Both the position numbers and the translations under genes were made by a program. Shown here in pieces: positions 1 to 8,281 of a DNA stretch of 49,035 bases (position 1 is the stretch's first letter; every line of letters starts with the position of its first letter). Location: NCBI GenBank assembly GCA_026401035.1, contig JAPLNR010000032.1, positions 1 through 49,035 on the forward strand, read 5' to 3'. The stretch is from Planctomycetia bacterium. Its GTDB lineage: Bacteria > Planctomycetota > Planctomycetia > Pirellulales > UBA1268. The notes below the pieces were generated by a model. It did no database searches. It was not told where the DNA came from and saw nothing but the letters and a program-made list of their open reading frames with translations.

Positions 1-331
1 CATCGGGGGCAGCGACAGCACCACCTTCAGCGGCGTGATCAACAACGGATCGGGAACCGTCAGCCTCACCAAGAGCGGCACGGGGGCACTGACTCTGTCT
101 GGCACCAGCACCTACTCGGGGGCCACCACGATCTCCAACGGCACGCTTCAGGTCGCCGGTCTGCTGGGGGGTGGCAACTATGGTGCCGCGATCTCCAACA
201 ACGCCTCGCTTGCCTTCAGTAACTCCGCCAGCCAAACCCTGAGCGGCGTCATCTCCGGAAGCGGCACGCTCACCAAGGCCGGCCTCGGCACGTTGACCCT
301 CTCGCAGGCGAACTCCTACTCCGGCGGCACG
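1..331. repeat. 331-bp direct repeat, copy 1 (period 909 bp)
   Basis: Bases 1-331 match 910-1240 with only a handful of substitutions, for example atcg/attg at the start and tcgggggcc/tccgggacc near 120. The copy may continue left of the window. It encodes one beta-strand repeat block of the PEP-CTERM protein. Confidence 0.9.
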
Positions 332-2545
332 GTGGTCAGCCAGGGGGCCCTCGTAGGAGGCGCATCCGCCTCCTTCGGAAGCGGTTCCATCGTGCTGGGC
401 GACGGCAACACCGGCACCAATGGCATCGTCCTGATGGCGGACACCACCGAGAACACAACCATCGCCAATGCCATCACCGTGGCCAATCTTGGGACCGGGC
501 TTGTCAGCATCGGCGGGACCAACACCGGATCAGGCCGTTACAACGCTTGGACAGGGACGCTGACTCTCAACAGGAATGTCCAGGTATTCAACGATACGCC
601 TCACGCCGACGGTCGCACCGCCTTCATCGGCCAGATCACCGGCTCCGGAGGCTTCACCGTCACTCAGGGTCGTGGGCGTGTGACGCTCCAGAACGGCACC
701 AACAACTTCACCGGCCCCGTGGCTGTCAACAGCGGCGCGACCCTTCAGTTGGATGTCGGTGGCGGCACCAATGAAGTCATTCCCAACTCGAGTGCGGTGA
801 CGGTGAACGGTTCGCTGAATTTTGCGTCCGGCGGCGGCACGGAGACGATCGGGTCCCTCGCCGGATCAGGCACCGTCTCCTCGGTCGTTGGCGGCAACTA
901 TAGCTTGGTCATTGGGGGCAGCGACAGCACCACCTTCAGCGGCGTGATCAACAACGGATCGGGAACCGTCAGCCTCACCAAGAGCGGCACGGGGGCACTG
1001 ACTCTGTCTGGCACCAGCACCTACTCCGGGACCACCACGATCTCCAACGGCACGCTTCAGGTCGCCGGTCTGCTGGGGGGTGGCAACTATGGTGCCGCGA
1101 TCTCCAACAACGCCTCGCTTGCCTTCAGTAACTCCGCCAGCCAAACCCTGAGCGGCGTCCTCTCCGGAAGCGGCACGCTCACCAAGGCCGGCCTCGGCAC
1201 GTTGACCCTCTCGCAGGCGAACTCCTACTCCGGCGGCACGACGATCACCGGCGGCACGGTCCAGATTTCGGCTGGCGGCTCGGCTGGCGGTAGCACTGCC
1301 GGCCTCGGCACGGGCACCGTGTCGATCGGCTCGGGCGCCCAGCTGACCTATTACCTGAGCACCACCGGCTCACACACGATCTCCAACGCCTTCTCGCTCT
1401 CGGGCGGCACGCTCTACAGCGAGGATGGTAACAACACCTTCTCTGGTCGGGTCACGCTGGCCTCGGGCGCGAGCACGATCTCGTCCCGGTATCAGGACAC
1501 GATCACGCTCGCCGGGGGCCTCGCCGGCTCCGGCAACGTGCTCCTCACGCAGGCCGGCGGTCTTGGTGACGGACCGACGTATGTCCTCTCCGGCACGGGT
1601 GCGAACACGGGCACCGTTCGCGTGAGCGGTTCTTCGAATGGCAGGATCACGAAGCTGCAGGTGGCCAACGTCAATGCCCTCCAGAGCGCCACGCTCGACA
1701 TGGCCACCGGCGACGTGGGCACGGTCGAGTTCACCGTTCCTGGCACCAACACCTACTCCCTCGGCGGCCTCCAGGGCAGCCGCAACCTCTCCATGGGGGC
1801 GAACTCGCTCTCCGTGGGCGGCAACGGCCAGAGCACCACCTACTCCGGCGGCATCTCCGGTTCGGGCGGCTTCTCGAAGGTCGGCGGGGGCACCCTGCAA
1901 CTCGCCGGGGCAAACACCTATGCCGGACTCACCTCGGTGATCGACGGCGGCCTCCGGCTCAACGGCTCGATTGCGGGTGGTCTCAACATCGCCCCAATCG
2001 CGACCTTGAGCGGCACGGGCACGGTGGGGGGCAACGCCACGATCGCAGGCACCCACTCGCCGGGCAATTCGCCAGGCATCCAGACGTTCAACGGCAACCT
2101 CACCTACGAGGCCGGTGCAGCCGTGAAGTGGGATCTGATCGCCAACACAACCGGTACGGCCGGCGTGAACTACGACCAGATCGTCCTGCCCGCAAGCAAC
2201 CTCACTTTCTCGGGTTCGACGACGCTCGCCCTCTCGTTCAACGGCGCGGGCAGTTCGGTCGACTGGACGAATGCGTTCTGGAACGTCAACCGTTCCTGGA
2301 TGATCTACGACCTCTCGGGCGGTACGACCAGCAACCTGTCGAACCTCGCCCTCGGCGGGTCGCTCCTCGACTCACTCGGCAATCCGCTCTCGCCGACCGC
2401 TCGCGGCTATTTCACGACCTCAAACGCCGGGCAGGACGTGATGCTCAACTTCGTCGCCGTGCCCGAGCCTTCGACGTGGGCCATGGCCCTCACCGGTCTG
2501 GCCTGTGGCGGCTATGTCGTGTTCCGCCGTCGTAAGCAGGTCTGA
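2..2545 (+). CDS. PEP-CTERM surface protein with autotransporter-associated beta-strand repeats (5' end outside window)
   Basis: The frame is open to the left edge, so this is the C-terminal ~847 residues of a larger exported protein. Most of it is repetitive Gly/Ser/Thr-rich sequence of the autotransporter-associated repeat type, with recurrent LTLSGTSTYSG and LTLSQANSYSGG motifs predicted to form a right-handed beta-helix. The last ~30 residues are a PEP-CTERM sorting signal: VPEPSTWAM, a hydrophobic stretch, then RRRK. In known systems this signal is cleaved by an exosortase, leaving the protein at the cell surface or in the matrix. No exosortase gene is in the window. A near-identical 331-bp block occurs twice (1-331 and 910-1240). 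A GTG at 35 is only an internal in-frame valine, because the preceding codons repeat the same protein motif seen near 911. Family assignment is firm; ligand and role are unknown. Confidence 0.9.
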   Translation: MGGSDSTTFSGVINNGSGTVSLTKSGTGALTLSGTSTYSGATTISNGTLQVAGLLGGGNYGAAISNNASLAFSNSASQTLSGVISGSGTLTKAGLGTLTLSQANSYSGGTVVSQGALVGGASASFGSGSIVLGDGNTGTNGIVLMADTTENTTIANAITVANLGTGLVSIGGTNTGSGRYNAWTGTLTLNRNVQVFNDTPHADGRTAFIGQITGSGGFTVTQGRGRVTLQNGTNNFTGPVAVNSGATLQLDVGGGTNEVIPNSSAVTVNGSLNFASGGGTETIGSLAGSGTVSSVVGGNYSLVIGGSDSTTFSGVINNGSGTVSLTKSGTGALTLSGTSTYSGTTTISNGTLQVAGLLGGGNYGAAISNNASLAFSNSASQTLSGVLSGSGTLTKAGLGTLTLSQANSYSGGTTITGGTVQISAGGSAGGSTAGLGTGTVSIGSGAQLTYYLSTTGSHTISNAFSLSGGTLYSEDGNNTFSGRVTLASGASTISSRYQDTITLAGGLAGSGNVLLTQAGGLGDGPTYVLSGTGANTGTVRVSGSSNGRITKLQVANVNALQSATLDMATGDVGTVEFTVPGTNTYSLGGLQGSRNLSMGANSLSVGGNGQSTTYSGGISGSGGFSKVGGGTLQLAGANTYAGLTSVIDGGLRLNGSIAGGLNIAPIATLSGTGTVGGNATIAGTHSPGNSPGIQTFNGNLTYEAGAAVKWDLIANTTGTAGVNYDQIVLPASNLTFSGSTTLALSFNGAGSSVDWTNAFWNVNRSWMIYDLSGGTTSNLSNLALGGSLLDSLGNPLSPTARGYFTTSNAGQDVMLNFVAVPEPSTWAMALTGLACGGYVVFRRRKQV
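910..1240. repeat. 331-bp direct repeat, copy 2
   Basis: Second copy of the block at 1-331. Synonymous positions are conserved as well as protein sequence, so the duplication is recent or kept uniform by gene conversion. Confidence 0.9.
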
Positions 2546-2577
2546 CACCAACCCGCCAACGTGATTCCAATGCAAGG

Positions 2578-2606
2578 GGAGCAGGTCGCCATCAAGGGCC
2601 TGCTCC
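2578..2606. terminator. Hairpin between convergent genes, possible bidirectional terminator
   Basis: GGAGCAGG (2578-2585) pairs with CCTGCTCC (2599-2606) around a 13-nt loop. It lies between the convergent PEP-CTERM gene and the LytT gene. There is no U-tract, so terminator function is only suggested. Confidence 0.35.
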
Positions 2607-2695
2607 TCTCCGCCTGCTCTGCATCGGCGGACGATGACGACGTGTGATCACGACTGCGGCTCCATCCCGAGGCGGCGGCCGAAGACTGGAACGCC

Positions 2696-3475
2696 TCAGG
2701 AGAGCCGCAAGAGATCCTTGAGACGGGCCATCGGCGTGCGGCCGATCGGTAGCGGCTCGTCGAGCCCGGCGAAGAAGACGAGCATCTGGTCGCGCGACTG
2801 CCACTGCGTGGAGCGGATCATCGGAACCTGCACGATCAGCGATCGGCTGATCCGCGCGAACGCCGGGGGCAATATCGCCTCCCACTCCTGCATCGTGCGG
2901 CGCACCACCGTCAGCTGTTCCCCGATGATCTGGACCCGCGTGTAGTTTTGCACGGCCTCGATCCAGGCGATGGTGGCGTAGGGCACCACGACGAAACCGG
3001 CGCCGCGGCCGCTCGCGAGCCGCACTGCCTGCCCCTCGTCGCCGGAGATTTCCCGGGCTTTGGTTCGGTCGCCGCCGAGGTCTGCCGCAGCCGGCTCGCC
3101 CGTGCCCCGGCCCTCGTTGGCGGCGAACCGCTTTTCAAGCCGCTCCACCGTGATCGCGAGGCGGTCGTGGTCGAACGGCTTGAGCACGTAGTCGACGGCT
3201 CCGGATCGGAACGCATCGACCGCGTAGCCCTCACGGGCCGTCACGAAGACCACCGCCGTACCCTGGGGGATGCTGCCGAGGAGGTCGACACCGAGCCGGC
3301 CAGGCATCGTGATGTCGAGAAACACGACGTCCGGAGCCCTGCCCCGGAGAAATCTCTCGGCTTCGTCGACGCTGCTCGCACGGCCGATCACGTCGATCGA
3401 TTCGACCGCTTCGAGCATCTCGGAGAGGCGGTCGATCGCCTTGGGTTCGTCGTCGACGAGCAGGGCAGTGATCAT
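2696..3475 (-). CDS. LytTR-family response regulator
   Basis: A 259-residue two-domain regulator. Residues 1-~120 form a receiver domain with acidic pocket D8/D9, phospho-acceptor D54 (FLDITMPG), T79 and K99 (VLKPFD). After a charged linker, residues ~155-259 match a LytTR DNA-binding domain (FVVVPYATIAWIEAVQNYTR, then FARISRSLIV and IGRTP). It should be phosphorylated by the kinase encoded immediately upstream and bind direct repeats at target promoters. Its ATG overlaps the kinase stop codon (ATGA), so the two are translationally coupled. The regulated genes cannot be read from the sequence; the neighbouring PEP-CTERM gene is convergent and not in the operon. Confidence 0.93.
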   Translation of the reverse strand: MITALLVDDEPKAIDRLSEMLEAVESIDVIGRASSVDEAERFLRGRAPDVVFLDITMPGRLGVDLLGSIPQGTAVVFVTAREGYAVDAFRSGAVDYVLKPFDHDRLAITVERLEKRFAANEGRGTGEPAAADLGGDRTKAREISGDEGQAVRLASGRGAGFVVVPYATIAWIEAVQNYTRVQIIGEQLTVVRRTMQEWEAILPPAFARISRSLIVQVPMIRSTQWQSRDQMLVFFAGLDEPLPIGRTPMARLKDLLRLS

Positions 3476-4590
3476 CCGGCAATCTCCGTGGGCTCCGGCG
3501 CGGCGGAGGGGAGAGCATACTCCGCCGTAAGGGGAATCTGGATGACGACCTGCACCCAGCCGTCGTGTTCCGACGTGGTGACGGTGGCTTCAGGGCCGCC
3601 ATGGATGAGCAGCCTGCGGCGGAGCGTGTGGAGGCCCGTGTTGGTCGACTGGGCCTGGTCTGCGGGCACCCAGTGGCCCGTGTTGGCGACCTCGATGAAG
3701 AGCTTGTCATGATCGCGGCGGGCACGCACTGTCACCTCCAGCGGCTGATCGTCGGCGTGGCGTCCGTACTTGAGCGCGTTTTCCACGAGCGGCTGGATCA
3801 TGGCGGGCAGCACCGGAATGCGGCGGATGTCGGTGTCGCAGTCAATCCGGCAGGAGAGCTGGTCGCCGAACCGGAACGATTGGATCGTGAGGTAATCCTC
3901 GAGGGCGTCCATCTCCCGGCCGAGCGGCTCGAGCGTGGCGACGGGGCGGAGGATGAACCGCAGGTACTTCGCCAGCGACTGCGTGATCACCTCGATGTCA
4001 TCGGGCGATTGCTTGCAGGCGAGGATCGTGTTCAGCGAATTGAAGAGGAAGTGCGGGCTGATCTGGGCCTGCAGGTGGTTGAGCTCGTTGCGGGCGGCGA
4101 GGGCTTCGGCCTCGAAGGCGCGCAGTTCCGCTGCCCGCTGGTCGCGAAGCAGGTGGGAGCCGAAGTAGGCCGCCGACCATGTGCCGAGCAGGATCACATC
4201 GAGGAGAAACCGGGCGGCGAGGCCGAGCCGGTCGGGAGCGCCGGCGGCGGTGTCGATCGTCAGCGGAGAGCCTCCCGAGAGCGTGCCGTAGACCATGAAC
4301 GCGAGGGTCATCACGACCGCGCCGGCCAGCGGCCCCCCCACCGTCAGCCCGATCTTGGAAATCCCCAACCGCTCGAGCAGCGGCGAGCTCTTGGCGGCCA
4401 TCCGCACGGCTGCCGTGATCAGGCAGGCCGCCACCACCCGCATGCCGACGAACCACGCTGCGTCCGACAGGGCCGGCTTGAACGCCCGGATCACGATCAT
4501 CGCGCCAGCGAACGCGGTCAGCCAAAAACAGGCGTGGGCGATCCAGAACGTCTGGCCTGAGAGCAGAGGAAATCGCCGGTTGAAACGCAC
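3472..4590 (-). CDS. LytS/YehU-type sensor histidine kinase
   Basis: A 372-residue membrane kinase of the His_kinase (PF06580) class that partners LytTR regulators. The N-terminal ~145 residues hold four hydrophobic segments (about 17-37, 46-64, 82-103 and 124-146), followed by a short coiled region. The phospho-acceptor is H180 in ISPHFLFNSLN, and the ATP-binding N-box is LVENALKYG (E270, N271). There is no recognisable periplasmic sensor domain, so it probably senses a membrane-associated cue. The start is a GTG with a GAGGA element about 10 bases upstream. It overlaps the response regulator gene by 4 bases. Assignment is firm; the signal is unknown. Confidence 0.92.
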   Translation of the reverse strand: MRFNRRFPLLSGQTFWIAHACFWLTAFAGAMIVIRAFKPALSDAAWFVGMRVVAACLITAAVRMAAKSSPLLERLGISKIGLTVGGPLAGAVVMTLAFMVYGTLSGGSPLTIDTAAGAPDRLGLAARFLLDVILLGTWSAAYFGSHLLRDQRAAELRAFEAEALAARNELNHLQAQISPHFLFNSLNTILACKQSPDDIEVITQSLAKYLRFILRPVATLEPLGREMDALEDYLTIQSFRFGDQLSCRIDCDTDIRRIPVLPAMIQPLVENALKYGRHADDQPLEVTVRARRDHDKLFIEVANTGHWVPADQAQSTNTGLHTLRRRLLIHGGPEATVTTSEHDGWVQVVIQIPLTAEYALPSAAPEPTEIAG

Positions 4591-5101
4591 TGCCTGATCC
4601 TCGAGAACGGATCAGTATGTTACCTTCCGATAGATTGCCGAGCCTTTCACAAGGGATAGAAGGATAGCCCGGTCAACGGCACCTCCGCAACGATTTCCCG
4701 GCTGGCGAGCGACTCTCACGTCGGCTGGAAAGCCGTTCGGGCTCCCGGGGGCGGTTTCCGGAACGCTTGCCTTCCTCCCTTTGGTGGCGGTTTTCTGGCG
4801 TCGGCGTAGAGTCTCTCCCGACCGCCCCCATGGCGGCTTCGGTGATGCCTCGCGTCCGGAGGGGTCAGAGGCTGTGGATGTCGATCATGGGCAACTCGTG
4901 ACGGAAGCGGTTTCGAGCCCCAGCGTGCTCCCTGCCGGGTGGTGCCCGTCCCTGCGTACTTCGGGCTTACGTCGCCTTTTTCGTCACGTTCGAGCCGGTT
5001 TTGCGGCATTCCCCAGAAAACAGCGATTCGAACTGTTCCTCCTCGGGGAGCTACGGCTCTTTTTGACAGTGGCCGCACGAGCCCGCCGCGGCCATTCCCG
5101 A
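4591..5101. other. 511-bp gap without a convincing gene
   Basis: Open frames exist on both strands (for example minus 4716-5135 and plus 4781-5269), but their translations are Arg/Pro-rich and show no family resemblance. The first ~60 bases next to 4590 presumably carry the promoter of the LytS/LytT operon. No tRNA fold was found. The rest is unexplained. Confidence 0.5.
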
Positions 5102-6484
5102 CTACTCGATCATCTGGATATCCGAGAGCACCCAAGAGCGGTCGAAGTAGGCCTGGGTGGGGCCATACAGGCGGAAGTAGCTGAACCAGCCTTTGCCGGG
5201 GAGGGTCTTGATCCAGTTGCTCTCAGGCGTTCCGGCGGGAACCGCGGGGCCAAACGTGAGGTCCACTGAGCCGTCAGCGTTCGTGACGATGGGGTCACGC
5301 GACGAACGATCCGGCGGTACGCCTGACTTGACGAAGCAGCGGGTCTCGTTGTCGTACACGGTGACAGACCAGAATTGCGCCACAGGAACGTCCTTCGGAA
5401 CCTTGAGGCGATAGGTCTTGGCACCGTCGAGCCAGTGGCCATGGCTGTCCTTCGCGGCCTCGAGGTAGACCTGCCCGACGCCGACGGCGCGGCCCATCAT
5501 GCCCACGGAGACACCAACCGCTTCGTAAAACCAACTCGTGCGCTCGTCCAACTGCGTGTGATGTGGGGCTTCCTGATTGGTCTCCTTGAGAAATAGCGAC
5601 TGCTCCCAGTTTCTATCCGGCCAGACTTTCGCGCCTTCGAACCGCTTTCGATAGGCGATCGCCCGGGCCATCACCTCCCCCGTCTGCGCGGCGTCGACGA
5701 AAAGCTGCCGCTGCCGGTCCGTCGGGCTGAACGGCCTGCCCTTTTCTATGCCCAGCGGCTGCAGCATCCCCATCATCATCCTGTCGCGCTCATGGACGGG
5801 TTCTTTCTGGATGATCTTCGACAGGCCTTCCCAATAGGCGAGGCCGCGCGGTTGTTCGCCGCTCCATGGGCGACCCGCCGGCGCGACGTGACGGGTCGGG
5901 GCTGGGTTTTCATGCTGGCTGTAGGGATAGATTTTCAACCCCTCGATGAGCTGCTTGGCCCGGGCCGGATCCGGATCGAGCACACGGTGGGCGGACCAGA
6001 CGTTTACCGTGGGCGAACGGAAGACGTAATACCCTTCCGGCTTCAGCTCCGGGTCGTCGGGGCCGAGGATCAGATACCGGCCGCCCGCGCCCTTGTCCGG
6101 TCCGGTTTGGCCCGAATCGGTGATGGGCCGCTGCCAGAAATCGGTAAAGCCGCCTGCCGTGGGGCCGGCGGGAACCTCGAACACCAGCGGGCCGGTTTCC
6201 TGCAGGTTGGGGAACGCCATGATGTACGGCGTCGTGGCATTGGCCGTGAGGAGGCCGAGCTTGTCCTCGAAGGTGATGTAGTCGACATAGTCGAGCTTAC
6301 CGGCGCCGAACCTGGCGAGGTGCTCGCTCTGCCATTGCTGCATCGCCATGAGCGGCAGAGCCCAGAGGTAGGCCTGGCACGCCCTCTGGTAATCGATGTC
6401 GTCGAAGATCTTCGCGACGGTCGCATCGGTGGGATAGCCGTTCTCCAGTTCGAGCGGGCCGAGCCGGGATGCAAGTCGTGTCAT
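5102..6484 (-). CDS. DUF1254/DUF1214-family protein, no signal peptide
   Basis: A 460-residue protein of the DUF1254 (N-terminal) plus DUF1214 (C-terminal) family, whose biochemical function is not established. Family-typical segments are QRACQAYLWALPLMAMQQW near residue 35, FEVPAGPTAGGFTDFWQRP, YVFRSPTVNVWSAHRV and, near the end, VPVAQFWSVTVYDNETRCF. The chosen ATG at 6484 lies two bases after the upstream gene's stop and is preceded by AGAAGGTG, a usable ribosome site; an ATG at 6520 would overlap the upstream gene by 34 bases. Unlike its tandem paralogue, this copy has no leader, so the pair may act in different compartments. The two form an operon. Assignment to the family is firm, function unknown. 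Confidence 0.85.
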   Translation of the reverse strand: MTRLASRLGPLELENGYPTDATVAKIFDDIDYQRACQAYLWALPLMAMQQWQSEHLARFGAGKLDYVDYITFEDKLGLLTANATTPYIMAFPNLQETGPLVFEVPAGPTAGGFTDFWQRPITDSGQTGPDKGAGGRYLILGPDDPELKPEGYYVFRSPTVNVWSAHRVLDPDPARAKQLIEGLKIYPYSQHENPAPTRHVAPAGRPWSGEQPRGLAYWEGLSKIIQKEPVHERDRMMMGMLQPLGIEKGRPFSPTDRQRQLFVDAAQTGEVMARAIAYRKRFEGAKVWPDRNWEQSLFLKETNQEAPHHTQLDERTSWFYEAVGVSVGMMGRAVGVGQVYLEAAKDSHGHWLDGAKTYRLKVPKDVPVAQFWSVTVYDNETRCFVKSGVPPDRSSRDPIVTNADGSVDLTFGPAVPAGTPESNWIKTLPGKGWFSYFRLYGPTQAYFDRSWVLSDIQMIE

Positions 6485-6486
6485 GG

Positions 6487-8022
6487 TCAGGGCACCTTCT
6501 CGATGTCGCCGGGTTTCCAACGCTTGTCGATGGCAGCTTCAGTCGGCCCGTAGAGCCGAAGGACGGCGAAATATCCCTTGCCAGGCACCGTCGCGAGCCA
6601 GTTCCGCTCCTTGCCTGCGGGCGTCTCGGGGCCCAGATAGAGGTCCGTGCTGCCGTCGGCGTTCTGCGTCGGCGTGTCGCGCGAACCGAGCGACGGGAAC
6701 GGCTGGCCGTTGGCGAGTCCCGAGCCGTTTTCGGCCTCGTACAGCGTCACCGACCAGAAGTTGGCGGCTGGGATGTCAGGCGGCAGATGGAGCCGGTAGC
6801 TGCTGCCGCCCGAGAGGTTTGCGCCCTCGCTGTCGACAAAGACGATCATGTATTTGGCACCCCGGCCGGGCGTCTGCGACAGCATGCCCGGACTGACCGA
6901 ATAGTAGTTGGTGAAAAACCAGATCCGGGCGTCGAGATCGACATAGCCACCGGCCACCCTGCGCCAGCCGAGGTCGAAAGGCCCCCCGACATTCTCGGGG
7001 GTCGCGTCGGCCATGGGGTTGATCCACCGGCGATCGGGATAGATCCGCAGGGACCGGCCGGCGATCACCTCCTCGAAGCCGATGACGCGGCTCATCTTGT
7101 AGGCCGTCCGCGCGGCATGATCGAGGATCGCCCGTGTCTTGGCGTCGGGCTCGAAGGGCCGGCCCTTGGCGATGCCGATCGATGCCAGCATGCCGAGCGA
7201 ATCGGAGTCAGCAAGAGCAGTGCCCTCACTCTCCACCAGCTTCTTGAGCTCATCGAAGGCGCTACCGTCGCTGATCGGCAGCATGTTGACCGGCACACCG
7301 GAGGCATCGGGAAACTGCATCGGCCGCGCGGTTTCCCGGCCGTTGAGCGGATAGATTTTGGACTGTTCGATGAGCGCAACGGCCGGTGTCAGATTTTTCG
7401 GATCCTGATAGAACGCGCGCAGGAAAACGAAAACGTTGTTGGTTGGTGAACGGTAGACGAAACAATCGTCCGGCACCGCTCCTTCGTAGCCGGGCGGCAG
7501 CAGCAGGAATTTACCGCCCTTGCCGCCATCAGGGCCCGGCAGGCCGACGTCCCCAAAAAATCTGCCGCCATCCACCGGAATGGGCCGCTGCCAGGCATCA
7601 AGCAGGATGCCCTGCAGGTTGGGCGGAGCCTCGAACACCAGCGGGCCATCTTTGCCGAGGTCGACGTAGCCCATGGCATAGATGACATCGGAATTGGGGG
7701 TCGTTACCCGGGTCTTCGAGTCGAGGCGTTTCTTCCAGACCGGCAGGACGTTGTAGCCGGCGCCGAAAACCTTTTCCGAGCCGACCTTCATCCCGAGCGT
7801 GTTGATCAACGGCAGGGCCCAGAGATACGTCTGCGTCGCCCGCTGGAACAGCAGCTCGTCGCGCAGGGTCTGTGCGGTCTCCGCAGTGGGCCGGTTCTCC
7901 GCGAACGGAAGATTGCTCAGGGCCTCGAAGTGGGCGAACTGCGCGGAGGCCGACCCAGCGTGCATGAGCACGGCGGCGAGAGCGACCGAGATGAGTCTCT
8001 GTATGAGTTTGGTCTTCATCAC
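6487..8022 (-). CDS. DUF1254/DUF1214-family protein with signal peptide
   Basis: A 511-residue exported member of the same family as the downstream gene. Residues 1-28 form a Sec leader (basic MMKTKLIQR, hydrophobic core, AGSASA-QF cleavage site). The mature part carries the matching blocks FQRATQTYLWALPLINTLG, TPNSDVIYAMGYVDLG, FEAPPNLQGILLDAWQRP, FVYRSPTNNVFVFLRAF and, near the end, IPAANFWSVTLYEAENG. Translation begins at GTG 8022 or the adjacent ATG 8019; neither has a good Shine-Dalgarno. A 23-bp perfect palindrome lies 25-47 bases upstream. It is separated from the next gene by two bases. The two sequences are clearly paralogous but diverged, suggesting an old duplication. Family certain, function unknown. 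Confidence 0.88.
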   Translation of the reverse strand: MMKTKLIQRLISVALAAVLMHAGSASAQFAHFEALSNLPFAENRPTAETAQTLRDELLFQRATQTYLWALPLINTLGMKVGSEKVFGAGYNVLPVWKKRLDSKTRVTTPNSDVIYAMGYVDLGKDGPLVFEAPPNLQGILLDAWQRPIPVDGGRFFGDVGLPGPDGGKGGKFLLLPPGYEGAVPDDCFVYRSPTNNVFVFLRAFYQDPKNLTPAVALIEQSKIYPLNGRETARPMQFPDASGVPVNMLPISDGSAFDELKKLVESEGTALADSDSLGMLASIGIAKGRPFEPDAKTRAILDHAARTAYKMSRVIGFEEVIAGRSLRIYPDRRWINPMADATPENVGGPFDLGWRRVAGGYVDLDARIWFFTNYYSVSPGMLSQTPGRGAKYMIVFVDSEGANLSGGSSYRLHLPPDIPAANFWSVTLYEAENGSGLANGQPFPSLGSRDTPTQNADGSTDLYLGPETPAGKERNWLATVPGKGYFAVLRLYGPTEAAIDKRWKPGDIEKVP

Positions 8023-8046
8023 AACGGCTTACGTTCTACCCATTTT

Positions 8047-8069
8047 TTGATCCATCCGGGATGGATCAA
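8047..8069. promoter_or_regulatory. Perfect 10-bp inverted repeat upstream of the DUF1254 operon
   Basis: TTGATCCATC (8047-8056), loop CGG, GATGGATCAA (8060-8069). It sits 25-47 bases before the start of the exported DUF1254 gene. No T-tract follows on either strand, so it looks more like an operator for a dimeric repressor or activator than a terminator. Confidence 0.5.
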
Positions 8070-8131
8070 GAAACGGGGGGACGTCAGGATTGAGTCCGAG
8101 GCCGTCAGACAACGTTTGCGCAGGCGGGACG

Positions 8132-8281
8132 TCACCTCGCGGCGACGGACACGGACGGCTCTGCGATCGCGACGGCGTCATGCTCGTCATAGACATCGAT
8201 TGAGTGACCATCGGGCCGGTCGCCGTAGGTCTCGTGCATCCCCGCGACCGCCCCAAGATATTCGTTGAAGTGTGGATCCAT
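8132..8281 (-). CDS. Possible 49-aa micro-protein
   Basis: A short open frame on the minus strand begins at ATG 8281 after a strong Shine-Dalgarno (AAGGAGG, 8-14 bases upstream). Its translation, starting MDPHFNEYLGAVAG and containing YGDRPDGHSIDVYDEHDAV, is acidic and protein-like, while the other frames here give Arg-rich noise. It would be the first gene before the DUF1254 pair, 109 bases upstream. Caution: the ribosome site lies inside the remnant of the oppositely oriented MarR gene, and the two start codons overlap, so the match could be coincidental. No family recognised. Confidence 0.38.
   Translation of the reverse strand: MDPHFNEYLGAVAGMHETYGDRPDGHSIDVYDEHDAVAIAEPSVSVAAR

Noticed and set aside
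1370..2056. 228-aa minus-strand frame inside the PEP-CTERM gene
   Set aside because: Antisense shadow of a repetitive coding region.
5018..5050. TTCGAA-containing stretch resembling a tRNA T-loop
   Set aside because: The loop would be 9 nt and no acceptor or anticodon stem can be drawn around it.
4716..5135. 139-aa minus frame in the 4.6-5.1 kb gap
   Set aside because: Pro/Arg-rich, no ribosome site or recognisable motif, and its start lies within the DUF1254 gene.
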